Made by a program: the position numbers and the translations under genes. From positions 152,051-216,050 of the forward strand of contig QKWP01000195.1 of the NCBI GenBank assembly GCA_003550325.1: a DNA stretch of 64,000 bases, in the 5' to 3' direction. The DNA is from Gigaspora rosea. Lineage: Eukaryota > Glomeromycota > Glomeromycetes > Diversisporales > Gigasporaceae. Under the pieces are notes generated by a model. The model saw nothing but the letters and a program-made list of their open reading frames with translations, ran no database searches and was not told the origin of the DNA. Shown here one piece after another: positions 10,959-23,602 of the stretch; within the stretch, counting starts at the first letter, position 1, and the number at the start of each line of letters is the position of its first letter.

Positions 10959-12671
10959 ATGAATAATCGTTCTAATAATAAAGACAATAATAACAATGCG
11001 ACTATGGAATCAAGCCAAAACATTGCTTTATTTCTTCAATTGTTATCAAATCCTGCCCTTTTACAACAAACGCTTGCAGCAGTCTCTCAAAACTCCCACC
11101 CAACTACGGCACCAACTTCCTCTGAACCAGTACAACCCCTTCCAGCATTATCAAATGCTATCGCGGGAGTTGTCAATATATCAGTAAGTACTTTGTTTGT
11201 TATACTTAAAATTTTATTAAAATATAACCAAATTTAATTATTTTAGTTTCCACGTGGTTCTGCACAAAATCCTATAACAAAGGAAGAGTGGAACCAATGG
11301 AGGAGAACTAAAAAACCAGAAGAAGACTGGAAAGATTTTTTGCATTTGTCTCATGATACTTATTGGACTTATCGGGCAAGTATTTATTATATATACACCT
11401 TTTTTATTTTTATTATTATATTGTGATAGTAGATCATTATTATTTTAATATATATACAGAGAAACCTGCGTGACAGGTTAGCAGCAAGTTGCCAGAAAGG
11501 CAAATATGCATTGGAGCAATCCCCAGGCAAAATTCGAAAAATTATTACTGAAGTACAATGAAGTACAGTACTTGCATATTTCTGCAAAATTCTTTTTTTT
11601 ACGTATTATATTATTAAAATTAATATATTTAATTATATAGTTCAAACATGATTTTCTGACTTTTCCTATTTCAGTTGGAGACTTTGTTTTGCAGAAAATT
11701 TCTGAAAATATCATTGGAAATTGGGGTAAAACTGTATATATATCATACGTATTTTTTTAATAATATAATATTAATGTTAGATTAATTTTTAGTGGAAACT
11801 GAACGTAAAAACAAAATAAAAGAAGCTCATGCCAAAGGCATCGCACCTCCTCCTAAACGTAAAAATGTTATCCCTCCCACTTCAAGATTTAAGAAAAAAA
11901 CTTCAACTCAATCATTGATGACAAGCTCTGATATAACTGAAATTGATGATGAAATTGATGATCGATCAATCGCATCTAATGAATCTAATGAAACTGATTT
12001 TTTTTCAAGATATGATAGTATTACTTCTACCAATATTGATACTTCGGAATTGTCTACCGTTACTTCTCATGCAAAGAGATCAAAATCTTCAAAAATTCCA
12101 GTCAAGTTATCAGCAACAAGTTCTAATATGATTGAGGTCAATAGTACCGAGATCAATGATGATAGTAATGCATCTGAATTATCTACCATTAGCTCTCGCG
12201 TAATGCAGCTTTCAAGACCTTCAAGAATTCCAGTCCGATTACCATCAAAAGGTTCCAATATGATCAATGTTGATAGTTCTGACATTAATGATAATAATGG
12301 TGCATCTGAATTATCTCCCACTAAATCTTATATAAAAAAACCTTCGGGATCTTCAAGAATTTCAGCTCGATTAGTAGCAAAAAGCACCAATGCAATTGAG
12401 GTCAATAATAGTGCATCTGAATTATCTACAGTTACTCCTCGTGCAATGAAATCTTCAAGGTCTTCAACTCAATTATCAACAAGTTCCAATAAAAGTGAAG
12501 TTGGAGACAATATAAACACTAAATTACTTAATCAACCATTGTCTCCAATAATGCAGAATGGAAACAATACAGATATTTATGCAGTATTTCTTTCTTTATA
12601 TTTTAATATAAAGTATTCAAATAATAGCATCGTTTTCATTTAATATGTAGGAAGAAAAAGAACTAAATTGA
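10959..12671 (+). CDS. Transposon accessory protein, divergent from transposase (exon structure partly uncertain)
   Basis: ATG at 10959 starts an Asn/Gln-rich exon (10959-11183). Exon 2 (from 11247, FPRGSAQNPITKEEWNQW) has tryptophans spaced as in a helical DNA-binding module. It ends either at a GC donor (CGG|GCAAGT, 11375) or at a GT donor that soon meets a stop. An exon near 11460-11600 is readable in two frames, one running to about 11600. A 54-bp exon (11675-11728) and a long exon (11791-12583) follow, the latter with PPPKRKNVIPPTSRFKKK and four diverged ASELST...SSRI/SRP repeats of about 55-60 residues. A last exon at 12651 ends at 12671. A second gene of this kind is usual in CACTA elements (TnpA-like end binding), but no homology is recognised. 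Function is inferred from position only. Confidence 0.5.
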
Positions 12672-13343
12672 ATACTGAAAAAGGATCCAATAAACGAGTA
12701 AAAGCAAAAAATCGCAAATAAGAATCAAAATGGGTAAAACGCTAGACCATGCCTTGCAAGTTGCTTTATTTAATATACTATATGTATGCAAATTTCTATA
12801 CTTATTCTGAATAAAGTTATCTCCAAATAAAGTATTTTCTTATTTATATGAAAGTTTAAATATACAAAATAATCCAATTACTTCCCTAATATGATAGTAT
12901 AAATAATTACAAATTATTGAAACAATCCTTATGTAACCCGGTTATTTGTAAACTATACTCCTGATTTATATCGCTAAATAATCATGAAATGACCCATATT
13001 TTGACAGGACTTAAATGTAAATTTATCCGAATCTTGCACAATTTTAAAAGTACATATTCAGGGTATTTTCAGAATGTTATTGTTAGTAATCATCCCGGAA
13101 AATGCTCATTTACTGGAATCAGATATGGTTATTACCTGGTTATTTTTTAAAGAACCCAAAATTTTCCTGAATATAAACTTGAAAAAAAGTCGCATAATTA
13201 TCTGAAAATTTCAGGAATAAAAAATTCCGAATATTATCGGAACATATTGACTATTATACTTTTTATAGGGCATATGATCATCGGGAATCTCTGCTGTAAT
13301 TTTTAAGCTCACAGGAAATTCATGAGTAATACCCTGACTTAAG

Positions 13344-13466
13344 TTGTTCATGCCTACCTTCATTATAATTTTCACGTGATTATTTGTGACCGGTAATCTT
13401 CCATGGGAAGATTACCGGTCATGATATGATCTCGTGGGAAATTATAATGAAGGTAGGCATGAACAA
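13344..13466. mobile_element. Foldback MITE next to the transposon right end
   Basis: Arms begin TTGTTCATGCCTACCTTCAT (13344) and end with its complement at 13466, pairing over about 33 bp. The middle has a second palindrome, GGTAATCTTCC/GGAAGATTACC. It lies 8 bp beyond the CACTA-like element's right end. Confidence 0.75.
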
Positions 13467-15263
13467 CAAATAGTAAGGCAGGGTATTATGTATTAAATTC
13501 AATTATACTAAGGGTGTTTTCAATTAACTGACCGGAAGCAAATTTTCAATTATGCGGATATTGAATAAATGAATTACCGGTAATGAGTTACCATTTCAAT
13601 GAAAATCAGAGAGTTACAAATCACCTTTTGGGTGTTTTCAAGCACCTGAATCAATCTGTCTGAAAAATTTTTATTTATTAGTAAAAAATAGTTTAACGAA
13701 TTAATTGTATTGATTATTACAATGAATACAACACGTAAAGAAGATTAATACATCAGAAAGAAAGGCTCAAACGTCCTTTTTTTTACCATAGAGTATGTTT
13801 ATTGGTCGAAATTTTTCATTGATTGATTAGAAAAAATAATTGATCGAATACTTCAATCTTTTTACATTATCATTATTGTCAAAATCATTACAACGTCGAC
13901 GAATTATTGCCTTATGACTTAAGTTAAAATTCTCGCCGCAAATAAAAAAAGCCCGTTTTTGTGCTCTGTTTGTTTGTAGTAAATCCTGAAAGAAAAGAAA
14001 GAAAAATTGGAAGTGTCGTAAACTGCTTTATCCTTTCGTTGATCCATCGTTTTCATTGTTATAATATTTATTTATTTCATTTTGTAAAAACATAATAGCT
14101 AAATGGTACTAAAGATGTTTGCACAAGCAATAATTGCACATTGAGGAAGATGCGTGAGCATACTTCAATCATATTATCATCCATGCTATCTATCTTCAAT
14201 ATTGGTACTGTCGGTTCTCAAAATGGTCTAATTAATAGCGTCATAATGGTTGTGCATTATCAATAACTAGCTAATCACATCGAGCGTGCTACTTTGAGAA
14301 CACCTTTTTCTTCAAAAATTTACCATCTATTTTACATATCAAACATAGTAAATAATAATTTCTAACCTGATCCAAAAAAATTGCTATTTTAAATTGGAAG
14401 CTTTTAAAACAAATCGATATTTTGATTCAAATATTACTCATCACTTGACCCAACTATTATGAATACGTTATTTCACACTTCGCTTATTTCAAAAAATTTT
14501 TCACTTTTTGGCAATATTCACTAATGATTCTATAAATTGATTACAGCAAAAAGTTTAAATTGGTAAAATCATTATAAAGAGAAGTCGATGCAACCGAAGT
14601 TAAAGTTTCGGCAGGGCAGCTGGTTGAATAGAAATTTTCTTAAATTTTTAGGTTTTTCATTTGGCATAGCGAAAAAATAAAAAAAAAGATTATCCGGCAG
14701 CTTACTATGATAGTGCTTGCCAAATAATGAAGTTATTTTACAAATAATTTCCGTTATTGGCTGCTTCGCATCCAATAACTATATAGTATGCACTAACATT
14801 TAATTTTATAAATATCGTTATTAATATTAATAGTGATGCTTGAGCTCATTATTTAATAAATTTATTTAGATGCTTGAGTACAATATTAGTTGATTTATTG
14901 CTATGTAAATTTTTATGATATATAATAGGGATATTCTTTTTTTACCCTGTTTAAATCACCCGATATATAACAACAAAAGATGCTATAGTTGTTAGAGTAG
15001 ATGAATTTTAATAATATTATGTGAATTTATATTATAGAGTATAATAAAAATTATATACTGTATCGGTGACTTTGAAATAGAATTTCCATATAATATTATA
15101 AATAAAATTATTACGCGACTATTATCGATTGAATACAAAAAAAATTGTAAGATTTATACTTTAAATTAAACCATTATAATGAAAATATAGTAAAATTATA
15201 AAATTATTCAATATTAACATAATTTTCAATTATCCGTGGACTACATAAATTTCAAATGCAAAC
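13467..15263. other. Intergenic, no gene supported
   Basis: AT-rich sequence. GGGTGTTTTCAA occurs twice (about 13511 and 13632), flanking ACCGGTAAT words. A 67-codon minus-strand ORF at 14572-14775 has no recognisable motif and is not called. CAGGGTATTA, the inverted terminus of the neighbouring transposon, recurs at about 13480. Confidence 0.5.
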
Positions 15264-17055
15264 CTATAAACGCCTAATATTTAATATATTTACATCGAAA
15301 AATTTACCACAATATTTTGAGAAATTTTCAAATTCTAAGTCATTAAAATCGGTATATAACCCCAAAAAAGTCAATGTGGTTGGCAAGTTTGGAACTAATT
15401 CAAAATATTCTCTACAAAATTTTCTATTCATATTAATATAAAGAGATTTAAGCGATGACTGCTGAAGAAAAGGATAGGTAAATTTGAGTAAATTTACATC
15501 AAAGTTGTAAATAACTAATTCTTTAAGATTTGAACAATGAATTAACAATGTATTAGCAATTTCTTGACTTAATTTATCCAAATGTAAAACTTCTAAAGTT
15601 GATCCCCAAATAGTAATTAAAGTAATCATAACAATTTGATCAAAACTCAAACCTATAATTTCTAATTTTTTTAGATTCAATTTGTTTTTAGATAGTGAAG
15701 TGCAATGTCTTAATACCATGTTTTGACAATAATTGAAACTAAGTCTGATTAAATTCTTGCATTTAGAAATATTTTCTATATCATCTGAGGAAATTTTTGA
15801 AAAATCTTTATAATGTAATATAAGTTCTTTTAAGGAATTTCCAAGATATTTTAATGTTGGAAAAATTTTAATATAGCTTGTATCTTTAGCAAATTTAACA
15901 GTAATTCGTGGATCACCAATAAATTCAGCATTTATCAACACAGTGGAAGTTTTTGCCGCAGTACCTATTGTAAAGAAGAAGACAAGTTTACAATCTCAAA
16001 TTATCAGATAAATTTGAATATAGTCATAGTTATTATTATATATACTTCGTTGAAATGTGATGTAGGCAATTTGTTTATCACCTCTTTCATTCCTATATAA
16101 TTTATTAGGAAATATAAATATAATGCTTGGAATACATAATTGAAAATTTGGTTAAATTATGAAACTCACTTTATAAGCTCAAGTTCATTAATGTGTCCAC
16201 AGACCAAAAAAAAATTCTTAACTGATAAAACAAATAAGTAAATAAAATATTGCACTTCAAAAAAAGATTCTTTAATAATATACCTGTTTGTTCACTTGCA
16301 TAATTTGAAATATTATACACAACAACACTCTTGTCTATGTTACAAGTATCAAGTTCTATCTTTTCCAATTTTTTATGAGATTTTATAATATTTACAAATG
16401 TATCGCTCGCGTCATCAGGTAAGTAAGACTTAATATTTAGTTGTTTAAGATAGGGACACACTTTAGGAGTTAATGCATTCAATAATTCCATTATATTCGT
16501 GTTGGTGGAATGTTTACAGCTATAAAACTTAACTTGTAATGTTTTTAATTGTGTTATTCCTGGCATAGCATTTAGAAACGTTGTTAATGTCGGAAACATG
16601 TGCTGATCATTGATTAATAATTCTTCAAGATTTCTACTTGTTCTAAGAAACATTGTAATCAAAGATTCCATAGTAATATCATATGCTAATGTCAACATTT
16701 CATTATTATAGCGTTCAATAAAACCTTCATGTTTAAGCCACATCTCTACACCATTTTTGGTTGAACTAGTATCAAGAACTTTTAAGAAAGCTCCGTATTC
16801 AAATAACGGTTTTGGAAGGTTCGAAAGTGATATACCAAATGTGATTAAATGTTTTTTTTCTTCAAGAGATAATGTTGAAAGATATGTTCGTATAAGTGAT
16901 TCAGAAACTTTTCTTTGTAACGGGTTACTCCATAATATTGGTATTGCGTTTAGACACCAAAGACGATTAACCAGACAACATGAGAATAAACTTTTACTAT
17001 CTTTTACAAGATTAATAAGGATTGCGTGAATACACTCGTTTGGTATTTCTTTCAT
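15264..17055 (-). CDS. F-box / leucine-rich protein, two exons
   Basis: Exon 1 is 17055-16284 and exon 2 is 15964-15264. The 319-bp GT-AG intron (phase 1) joins SEQT to GTAAKTS, giving about 490 residues. The N-terminus (MKEIPNECIHAILINL...LFSCCLVNRLWCLNAIPILW) is an F-box of the AMF type, with the CLVNRxWxxxxxPILW signature. The rest holds irregular leucine-rich segments (LKTLQVKFYSC, LKQLNIKSYL, LEKIELDTCN, LKELVIYNF, LKSLYINMN), consistent with a solenoid substrate receptor of an SCF-type ubiquitin ligase. That role is known for F-box families, not shown here. The frame is intact. It stands alone, with no conserved neighbour. Confidence 0.85.
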
Positions 17056-17403
17056 GGTAGGTAAGAAGTATTTGGATAAACTACGTACGGTACAGACCCA
17101 ATCAATTTACGTAGAATAAAGGTCAACTTAATATTGGAGATCATCTAAATTTTGTAAACTCAATAACAGCTTATTTTTCCTATTAAGCACATATACTATT
17201 TCTGTACAAAAAGGTCGGAGTTCTAGCATTTCTATAGAATACCTATTTGATCCAAACTTTTTATAGCGTGCATTCAAGAACAATAGGAAAAGTGCAATTA
17301 TAGAGATCAATTATATATTGAATATAGTTATCGATGTACATTTAAAGAGGGTGCTTTTAATGATGGTTCTATATTTCCCAAATTATTGATTTTTCCGAAA
17401 GGT
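17056..17403. other. Upstream region of the F-box gene
   Basis: It contains ACTACGTACGGTACAG shortly upstream of the F-box start, reminiscent of the TACGTACG words near other genes here. No further gene is supported. Confidence 0.4.
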
Positions 17404-17411
17404 CATAATAC

Positions 17412-17534
17412 CAGTGTTGGCACATGACCAGGTCATTACTAAGTTCAATTAGTGAAGTCATATGACCATGGTCATATGACTTCACTAATTGAACTTAGTA
17501 ATATATGACCTGTTCTGGTCATATGCCAACACTG
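17412..17534. mobile_element. 123-bp hAT-type foldback MITE with 8-bp target duplication
   Basis: Near-perfect arms from CAGTGTTGGC to GCCAACACTG leave almost no loop. CATAATAC is duplicated at 17404-17411 and 17535-17542. An 8-bp duplication with short terminal repeats is typical of hAT-derived MITEs. Confidence 0.85.
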
Positions 17535-17542
17535 CATAATAC

Positions 17543-18707
17543 TAACCCAAATTATTGATTTCAAAATGTGACGATTTCCCGAAAGGACATATGGGCGAAA
17601 ATATCCAGATGAAGGCTGTGATTATTATATAAGCGCATAGAAATTTATAAGTAATTAGGTACTGTACATATGTACAAAAATTTATGAGTAAATACATACA
17701 AAAATTCAATAAGCAATACATAAGAAATTCATAATTAGTTTATAATTTCTGATCAAATAGTCACTTTTATTCTCAATTATCATCCAATATCACATAAATG
17801 GTTTGCTCTTAATCTTACCACTTATACTAAATAATCACTAAAATTGGAGTTTTCACCTATATGATATAATACCAACTAAATCGGCCAGCATTATAACTTT
17901 ATTGTCTTGTCTTTCTTTACCATCTTATCTCTCTTACATAAAATTCGGAATCGTTATACTATTGGAAACTTTAATTGAAGTGGTTGACTGTTTTCCTTTT
18001 TAGTACGTAATAATCAAATAGCGATTGTTTCCAATAATAGTATGAATAACTGTAAAGAAGACATAATTGACAATCAACATGCAGCATTTTGAACTTGTGT
18101 TTCAGGTTTTATCATTGACAAGTGGAGAACATAAAGGAATTTGGAAAAGGCTTATTAAAAAAGGAAGTCTCTTCAATGACTTTAAGGTTTTGTGTTAAAA
18201 GGCATCTTTGTATTGGGATAAAAATAGGCAAAGATAGCTTAAAACGCACGTACGTATGTATGTGCGTACGCACGCATATGTTTGTCATTCTTTAATAGTT
18301 AGACTGTTACTTTTCTTCCTTAAGAAGGTTGTATAATACAAAATCACGTGATTTAGTGGCTAAAAATTTTTTTAGCCAATCAAATTATATAGACAGACTC
18401 AACCTTAAGTATATAAAGGTAAATTTACCGCATCTTTGGTAAATTACCTTGTAAATTACCGTAATTTACCAATGGTAATTTACCACCTAACAACCCTGCA
18501 TACGCTTAAAATTTAGTGTACACGCAAATTTATAGCATAACGTTAAGATTTCAAAGTTGACGCCAAAAAAATATAGCATAGACGCTCTAATTATAACGTA
18601 AGCACTTTGTAAAATTAAACTGTATATAAAGGCATGCTCTCGCCATTAGTCCTTCATCAATGTATATGCTCTGAATCGTCCCTAAAAATAAATATTTATT
18701 CTTTTAT
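17543..18707. other. Intergenic with short palindromes
   Basis: No gene is seen. GTGCGTACGCAC-type alternating purine/pyrimidine lies at 18245-18280. TGGCTAAAAA/TTTTTAGCCA forms a hairpin at 18355-18380, and a run of GGTAATTTACC words lies at 18415-18490. Confidence 0.5.
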
Positions 18708-18715
18708 AATAAATG

Positions 18716-18931
18716 TCACGGCTGATGCTGAAGTTGGCTGATGCTGAAGTTTTGGGGTCTCGATTTGAAACTATAAGCCCTGCTAAAATCCACATATACT
18801 CTATAAATATGAATCTACATCCAAACCCTACCCTAAACTTATAAGACAAAAACGAAAAAAATATCCAAAAAAATTTAAAATTTTATATCAAAATAGGTCA
18901 AAACTTCAGCATTAGCTAACTTCAGTGAACA
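18716..18931. mobile_element. 216-bp MITE with 8-bp target duplication
   Basis: The inverted repeats contain CTGAAGTT(G/A)GCT(G/A)ATGCTG on both sides. AATAAATG is duplicated exactly at 18708-18715 and 18932-18939. It is non-coding and probably hAT-derived. Confidence 0.8.
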
Positions 18932-18939
18932 ATAAATGC

Positions 18940-20425
18940 CTAATAATAATGAATGCCGAACCCCATGATTTATTGTTATTGTACAGGCCTTATGTGACAA
19001 CCAGTGCTTTTTCATTTACGTATTGGTAGGGTTTGTTACGTCAGAGACCGTGAAATAAGATAGTTATTGTATGGTATATTAAATAGTCCAATTACGCACA
19101 CGGGTTCATATTTAAATACCGTTGTTATACTATTAAAAATTTTCTGCGCATAAAATCTTCCTTTTGATCATCACCCCTGCTTTTTCATCCCTGCACGATC
19201 ACGATCCGGTCACCTTAAATTGCCCACGATTATGATCGATTATCCCTTCCTAAAATATAATACCTATACCCACTCTACGTTATTACCGTATATAGTTCTT
19301 TTCTTATTACTATCTATAGATATCCCGATTGCCATATATGTCCTCCTATAGATATGTATAATTACCATACCCGATATCCATACTAAATTATCTGCGACGC
19401 GTGAAAGTAAATTAGATTCATGCTTGAACAATACTAAGCGCGTGAAGCCTTTAAATATTATCGCAAATCTGCTAGCCCAATGAATAATTAGAAAGGCGCA
19501 TTTCAAATTAATGCTTCGGGTTTGAGTCTTGAATTGAATAAAGACGCGAGGGAAAAGTATAATTAGTGTTAAATAAAATTATGTATTAGTAATGACGGAA
19601 GGATAATGAACCGGCAGAAGAAAATCATAGCTAGCTAACATGTATAAAAGAACAATGAGTGAATTCCTCCTTTATAATAAAGTCTTCTGTTTGAAATCTT
19701 TATATATATCGTATCTGCTGATTATTGCATGATTGATTGATTTATTTATATATCTGCTGAATGTCGCATATGAGTTTAAGATTATTTATTTGATTTATTA
19801 TTTCATCGTGATACACTGATTTATTATTTGATTACATTATTCGTGATTACATATTTTCCTCTTTTTATTATTATAAACCCACCCTATCTTATATCCAGAA
19901 CTATTTAATATTCTTACAACCCGATATCCATCTAAGCCCATCCGATTTTCCAATCCTCGTTTACTATCCAAGTAGCTTAAACCGGCGTGTCTGATATCTC
20001 CCTTTTTCCGATAGTAACACCGTGCTTGAATCCTTGTGTAACTAGGTTATTCACTACGTAACCATAGCAACAGTTTTAAATTATTTCATTTGACATTTTA
20101 ACGTCAACCTTCGGGGTTATTAGGGATGTTAACTCGTTAAAAACCAGCTATATCATTTACAAATTGGCAGTCAACTACATAAACTAATTTTAACTAGTTA
20201 CATGAAGCTAGTTATAAAATTTATATAATCGGTTACTAAAAACTAGTTAAATTTAAGTTAAATTAACTAGATAAAATTATTCGTTAAGAATTTTGACTAG
20301 ATAAAATTAAATACTTATACAGTTGTAATTAATTTTCATTCTCGCTATATAAAGTTTGTTCTGTTCGTTTTACAAATAAAAGATTTAATTCATAGTACTT
20401 AACTTTGTATTATATCTGATATTTT
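18940..20425. other. Intergenic, repeat fragments only
   Basis: CACACGGGTTCATATTTAAA at 19096-19115 is a partial match to the foldback at 20426-20559. ACCCGATATCCAT occurs at about 19370 and 19920. ACTAGTTA palindromic words fill 20150-20300, similar to 24430-24580. No gene is supported; the 19264-19506 minus-strand ORF has no recognisable domain. Confidence 0.5.
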
Positions 20426-20559
20426 ATAGTTATTATATGGATATGTGTGAGTAAGTTAGTTACACACGGGTTCATATTTAAATCACGTGCATTCGGCCAC
20501 GTGGCTTAGATATGAATCCATGTAACTAACTTACACATACACATTCATATAATAACTAT
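20426..20559. mobile_element. 134-bp foldback element
   Basis: ATAGTTATTATATGGATATG at the left pairs with CATATAATAACTAT at the right. The arms continue through GTAAGTTAGTTACA/TGTAACTAACTTAC to CACGTG-containing centres. Target duplication is not clear. Confidence 0.7.
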
Positions 20560-20859
20560 ATTATCGTATGGGTCTGACGTAACAACACTGTAAAAACCCG
20601 TGCGTCGCTATTTACTAATATTTTAAACTTTTTTATTGCTATTATTTTCACTTGTTCGTAAAACTTTATCTTAATTATCCCAACGTCATTTTTTTCTCGT
20701 TTTAATGTAGATCAGTTTCGATAGGAAAAAGTCTTTAACATGTAGAATCAGTTTCGATCTTTAACATGTAGAACCAATTCGATGAACTATTTTATAACCT
20801 TACAAGGAAAAAAAATAGTTGATCCAAGATAATAAGAACTTTAAAAATGTTTCTCGACC

Positions 20860-21290
20860 CCTTCACCCAACAATTAAAAATTTTAAAAAACTCCCAGTTA
20901 TGAAAATTTTAAAAATTACCAAAATATAGTCTTCGCCAGCTATGAAAATTTTAAAATAATCTAACTTAATATAGTCTTCGCACGGTTATAAAAACCTTAA
21001 AAATCGTTCGCCCAATATAGTCTTCTCTCAATTAAAAAATTTTAAAATAACCTAACTAAATAAAGTTTTTCACCAGTTATGAGAATTTTAAAAATATTCG
21101 ACTGAAATATAGTATTAGGATCTTAAAAATAACCCGACAAAATATAGATTTCACTCCACTATAAAAATTTGAAAAGTTATCATCAAACCAAACAGTGTCT
21201 TCACCCACTGTAAGAATTTCAAAAACTACCAACTATGAGAATTTAAAACCATCCGACTAAAATGTTAGTCTTCATTTAAGCTGAATCTAG
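20860..21290. repeat. Degenerate minisatellite, about 55-60-bp unit
   Basis: About seven decayed units contain CAGTTATGAAAATTTTAAAAAT...ACTAAAATATAGTCTTC, covering most of this stretch. Units vary in length and sequence, which suggests an old array. No coding frame persists. Confidence 0.7.
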
Positions 21291-21741
21291 TTTTACCTTT
21301 TATGAAATATAGTTCATTCGCACGGGTATAAATTTTATTTATCTTATTGCTTATCTTTTTTTTTTTTTTTAGCGATTATATAAAAAATTTATGAAACTGT
21401 ATATTAAAGATTTGACCGATATATATGAAGTTTACATACCAATTATGTGTTGTTATCTAATATTTAATAGCTTATTCAAATAATAAATATTTTAAGCATT
21501 TGCATAACCTTGCGTAAATAGCTATAATGTAGAAGATGAAACAATACGAACTGTGTAAAGATTTGACCGATTTATAAAACTTACATACCAATTACATGTT
21601 TTATCTAATATTTCATATATACTTATTCAAATAATAAATTTTAATTGCGTAAATTGTAAAAAGGATAAATGCTATGAATGCTATGATTTGAAAGATGAAA
21701 CGATTATGAATGATTTTAAGAAAAAAGCTCACATAATAAAA

Positions 21742-22324
21742 AGCCACGCAAAGTTAATTTTTCGTTTTGCATAACATGGTGTTCCAAAATTCCAGTCGGC
21801 GGGTCGGATTTTTTTTTTTTTTTAATCTACTATAAATCAAATAAGCTCATAAGTAGGGTTCTTGGCACGATAAAAAAATTTGGCATGCCAGATGGCATGC
21901 CAAATTCTAAATTTCATGCCAAATGCATGCCAAGGCATGCCATAAACACAAGATTTACTTGTTCAATTTAATTGGATAAAAAATTTTTTTAAAATATAAA
22001 TTGTATCTTTATATATTTATATATTATTATATACTTAATGGCATGCCATGATGGCATGCCATAAGTGGCATGCCAAGGACCCTCATGCCGAGAACCCTAC
22101 TCATAAGGCCACGCATATCTAATTTTTTGGTTCGCATAACTTGGAATCAGAAAATTTTGATTTTTTTTCGGATCTATCAGGTAATTCCGGAAAACTGAGG
22201 TCATTCGGGTGACATGGAGAAAAAATTAAATGGCAAAAATGGAATAACTGGCACAATAGAATTTTTTTTGGAATAATTGGGTCGGTGGGTTATGCAAACC
22301 GAAAAAAATTAACATTGCGTGACC
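21742..22324. mobile_element. GCCACGC-family TIR element (family G), copy 1
   Basis: Ends are GCCACGCAAAGTTAATTTTT and AAAAATTAACATTGCGTGAC, inverted. The interior shares AACATGGTGTTCC, AATTCCGGAAAA and AAATGGCAAAAATGGAAT with copies 23603-24383 and 34632-35022. It is interrupted by a 246-bp hAT MITE. Confidence 0.75.
21854..22099. mobile_element. Nested 246-bp hAT MITE with 8-bp target duplication
   Basis: Ends are TAGGGTTCTTGGC and GCCGAGAACCCTA. CTCATAAG is duplicated at 21846-21853 and 22100-22107. Copy 2 of the host family (23603-24383) is continuous at this place (GATAAGCTCATATTCGG), which supports the insertion call. The interior is packed with GGCATGCC palindromes. Confidence 0.85.
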
Positions 22325-23149
22325 TAATACAAAATTTAATTAATCATCGAAAATATATTTGAACCTTTTTTTTATGTAAAAAATAAGATATAGTTCGTAC
22401 ATAAATTATATAAAGATTGATGTAATATTAAGTTTATTTACGCGACATAACGATATTTAAAAATAATAAAAATATAATACAAAATTTAATTAAATACAAA
22501 ATAATACAAAGTCTATCTAGATTAAATTTCTTCAGTTAGCACCGAAACATTCGACGAGAGTTTGGGTGTTTTATTTTTTTATAAGTAAAAACTAGCTTTA
22601 ACTTATAAAAGAAATAAAACAGAGACGAGTTTTTGACCTAATAAAGTTTAGAATTTGTAAGTAATCGAAGAGACCCTTGGGTGCCTTACAAGACGCCTAC
22701 TGTCAGCACTTGGTAGTGAGAGACTATGCCTTAAAAGCCATCCCAACAGATTATCCCAACAATATATCCAAACGACCTTAAAACAGTCTCCCCAGTCGAA
22801 TCACGTGTATTCGCTGCGCTACTACTGCGTGGATCCAGGAACGCTTAGAGGCAGTGTGTTAATATATTAACGGGAGATCGTTACTTATCTTTTAATAATA
22901 GCATATTAGCGAGTTTGAGAAATATGTAAATAAAAAACAAAAAAATGTTTAAATAAAAAAGAAGAGTATAATTAATGTAGATAACATAAAAAAATAGTTA
23001 AAAAATGTGCGAGTAAAAAGCGTGAGGAGTTGAGCAAGGCAAAAAAAGTTCCTTATATATATTTCTAGATTTTTTATTGACACGTCTATTGGTTTGTGAT
23101 TTCGATAAATTAAGAAAAATTACGTAATTGTGCATATCATTTCAAAAAA
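22325..23149. other. Intergenic, nothing recognised
   Basis: AT-rich with no TIR pair or ORF of note. A GC-richer patch at 22670-22830 (AAGACGCCTACTGTCAGCAC) shows no domain or RNA fold that I could support. Confidence 0.4.
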
Positions 23150-23440
23150 GGATTACCCCAGGGTAAACAAACTCTTGGAGAGGAAATAGTCAATCGGAGA
23201 GTGCAAAATTTGACTATCCCGGATCAGCTCGACGAAGAATCAAACCACGTGTAAAAGAGAAAAAAGTGAAAGTATGCAAAAAACTATGTTTAAATTGATC
23301 TTGCGCACTAGTTAAAAATGACGGGAATGAAATTTTACATATAGTAAGCACATTCTAACTCTATAGACTCTAACGTTAAGGTCCTAACCCTAAATTTTTA
23401 TCTCAGGCACTTAGTTTATTTACGCGCAAATAAGTAAAAT
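23150..23440. mobile_element. Family T TIR element, copy 2 (diverged)
   Basis: It aligns with 2062-2383 and 62726-63000: AACAAACTC at the left, TGACGGGAATGAAATTTTACA in the body, and GCGCAAATAAGTAAA at the right end. The telomere-like tract has decayed to GGTCCTAACCCTAAA. Confidence 0.65.
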
Positions 23441-23602
23441 GCCCAGTAGGACGTGAGAAATGCGCCAATTAGATGATCTACACTAATCAAACCAACAAAT
23501 ACGTGAAATACAACAATAAGAATAGTTGCGTGAAATGTGATGACGCGCAGGGCCAGTACGATCACGTGCGACATTTAAAAAATATTGCCATGTTAAACAT
23601 TA

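Larger units (their letters stand above)
5903..13336. mobile_element. CACTA-like (tnp2) DNA transposon, about 7.4 kb
   Basis: Inverted ends: the left part (5903 on, CAG....ACTCATG) and the right part (ending 13336) share TTAAAAATTACAGCAGAG and ATTCCCGATGATCATA at 5990-6025 and 13265-13312. Subterminal TTCCGGA/TTCTGG/TTCAGG words recur at 6090-6250 and 13080-13260. Inside is a divergent gene pair: a tnp2 transposase on minus (6641-10745) and an accessory gene on plus (10959-12671). Known CACTA elements have TIRs, subterminal repeats and two genes, which this matches. The exact termini and target duplication are uncertain, because the ends do not begin with CACTA and both flanks contain TTAAG. 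Confidence 0.7.
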
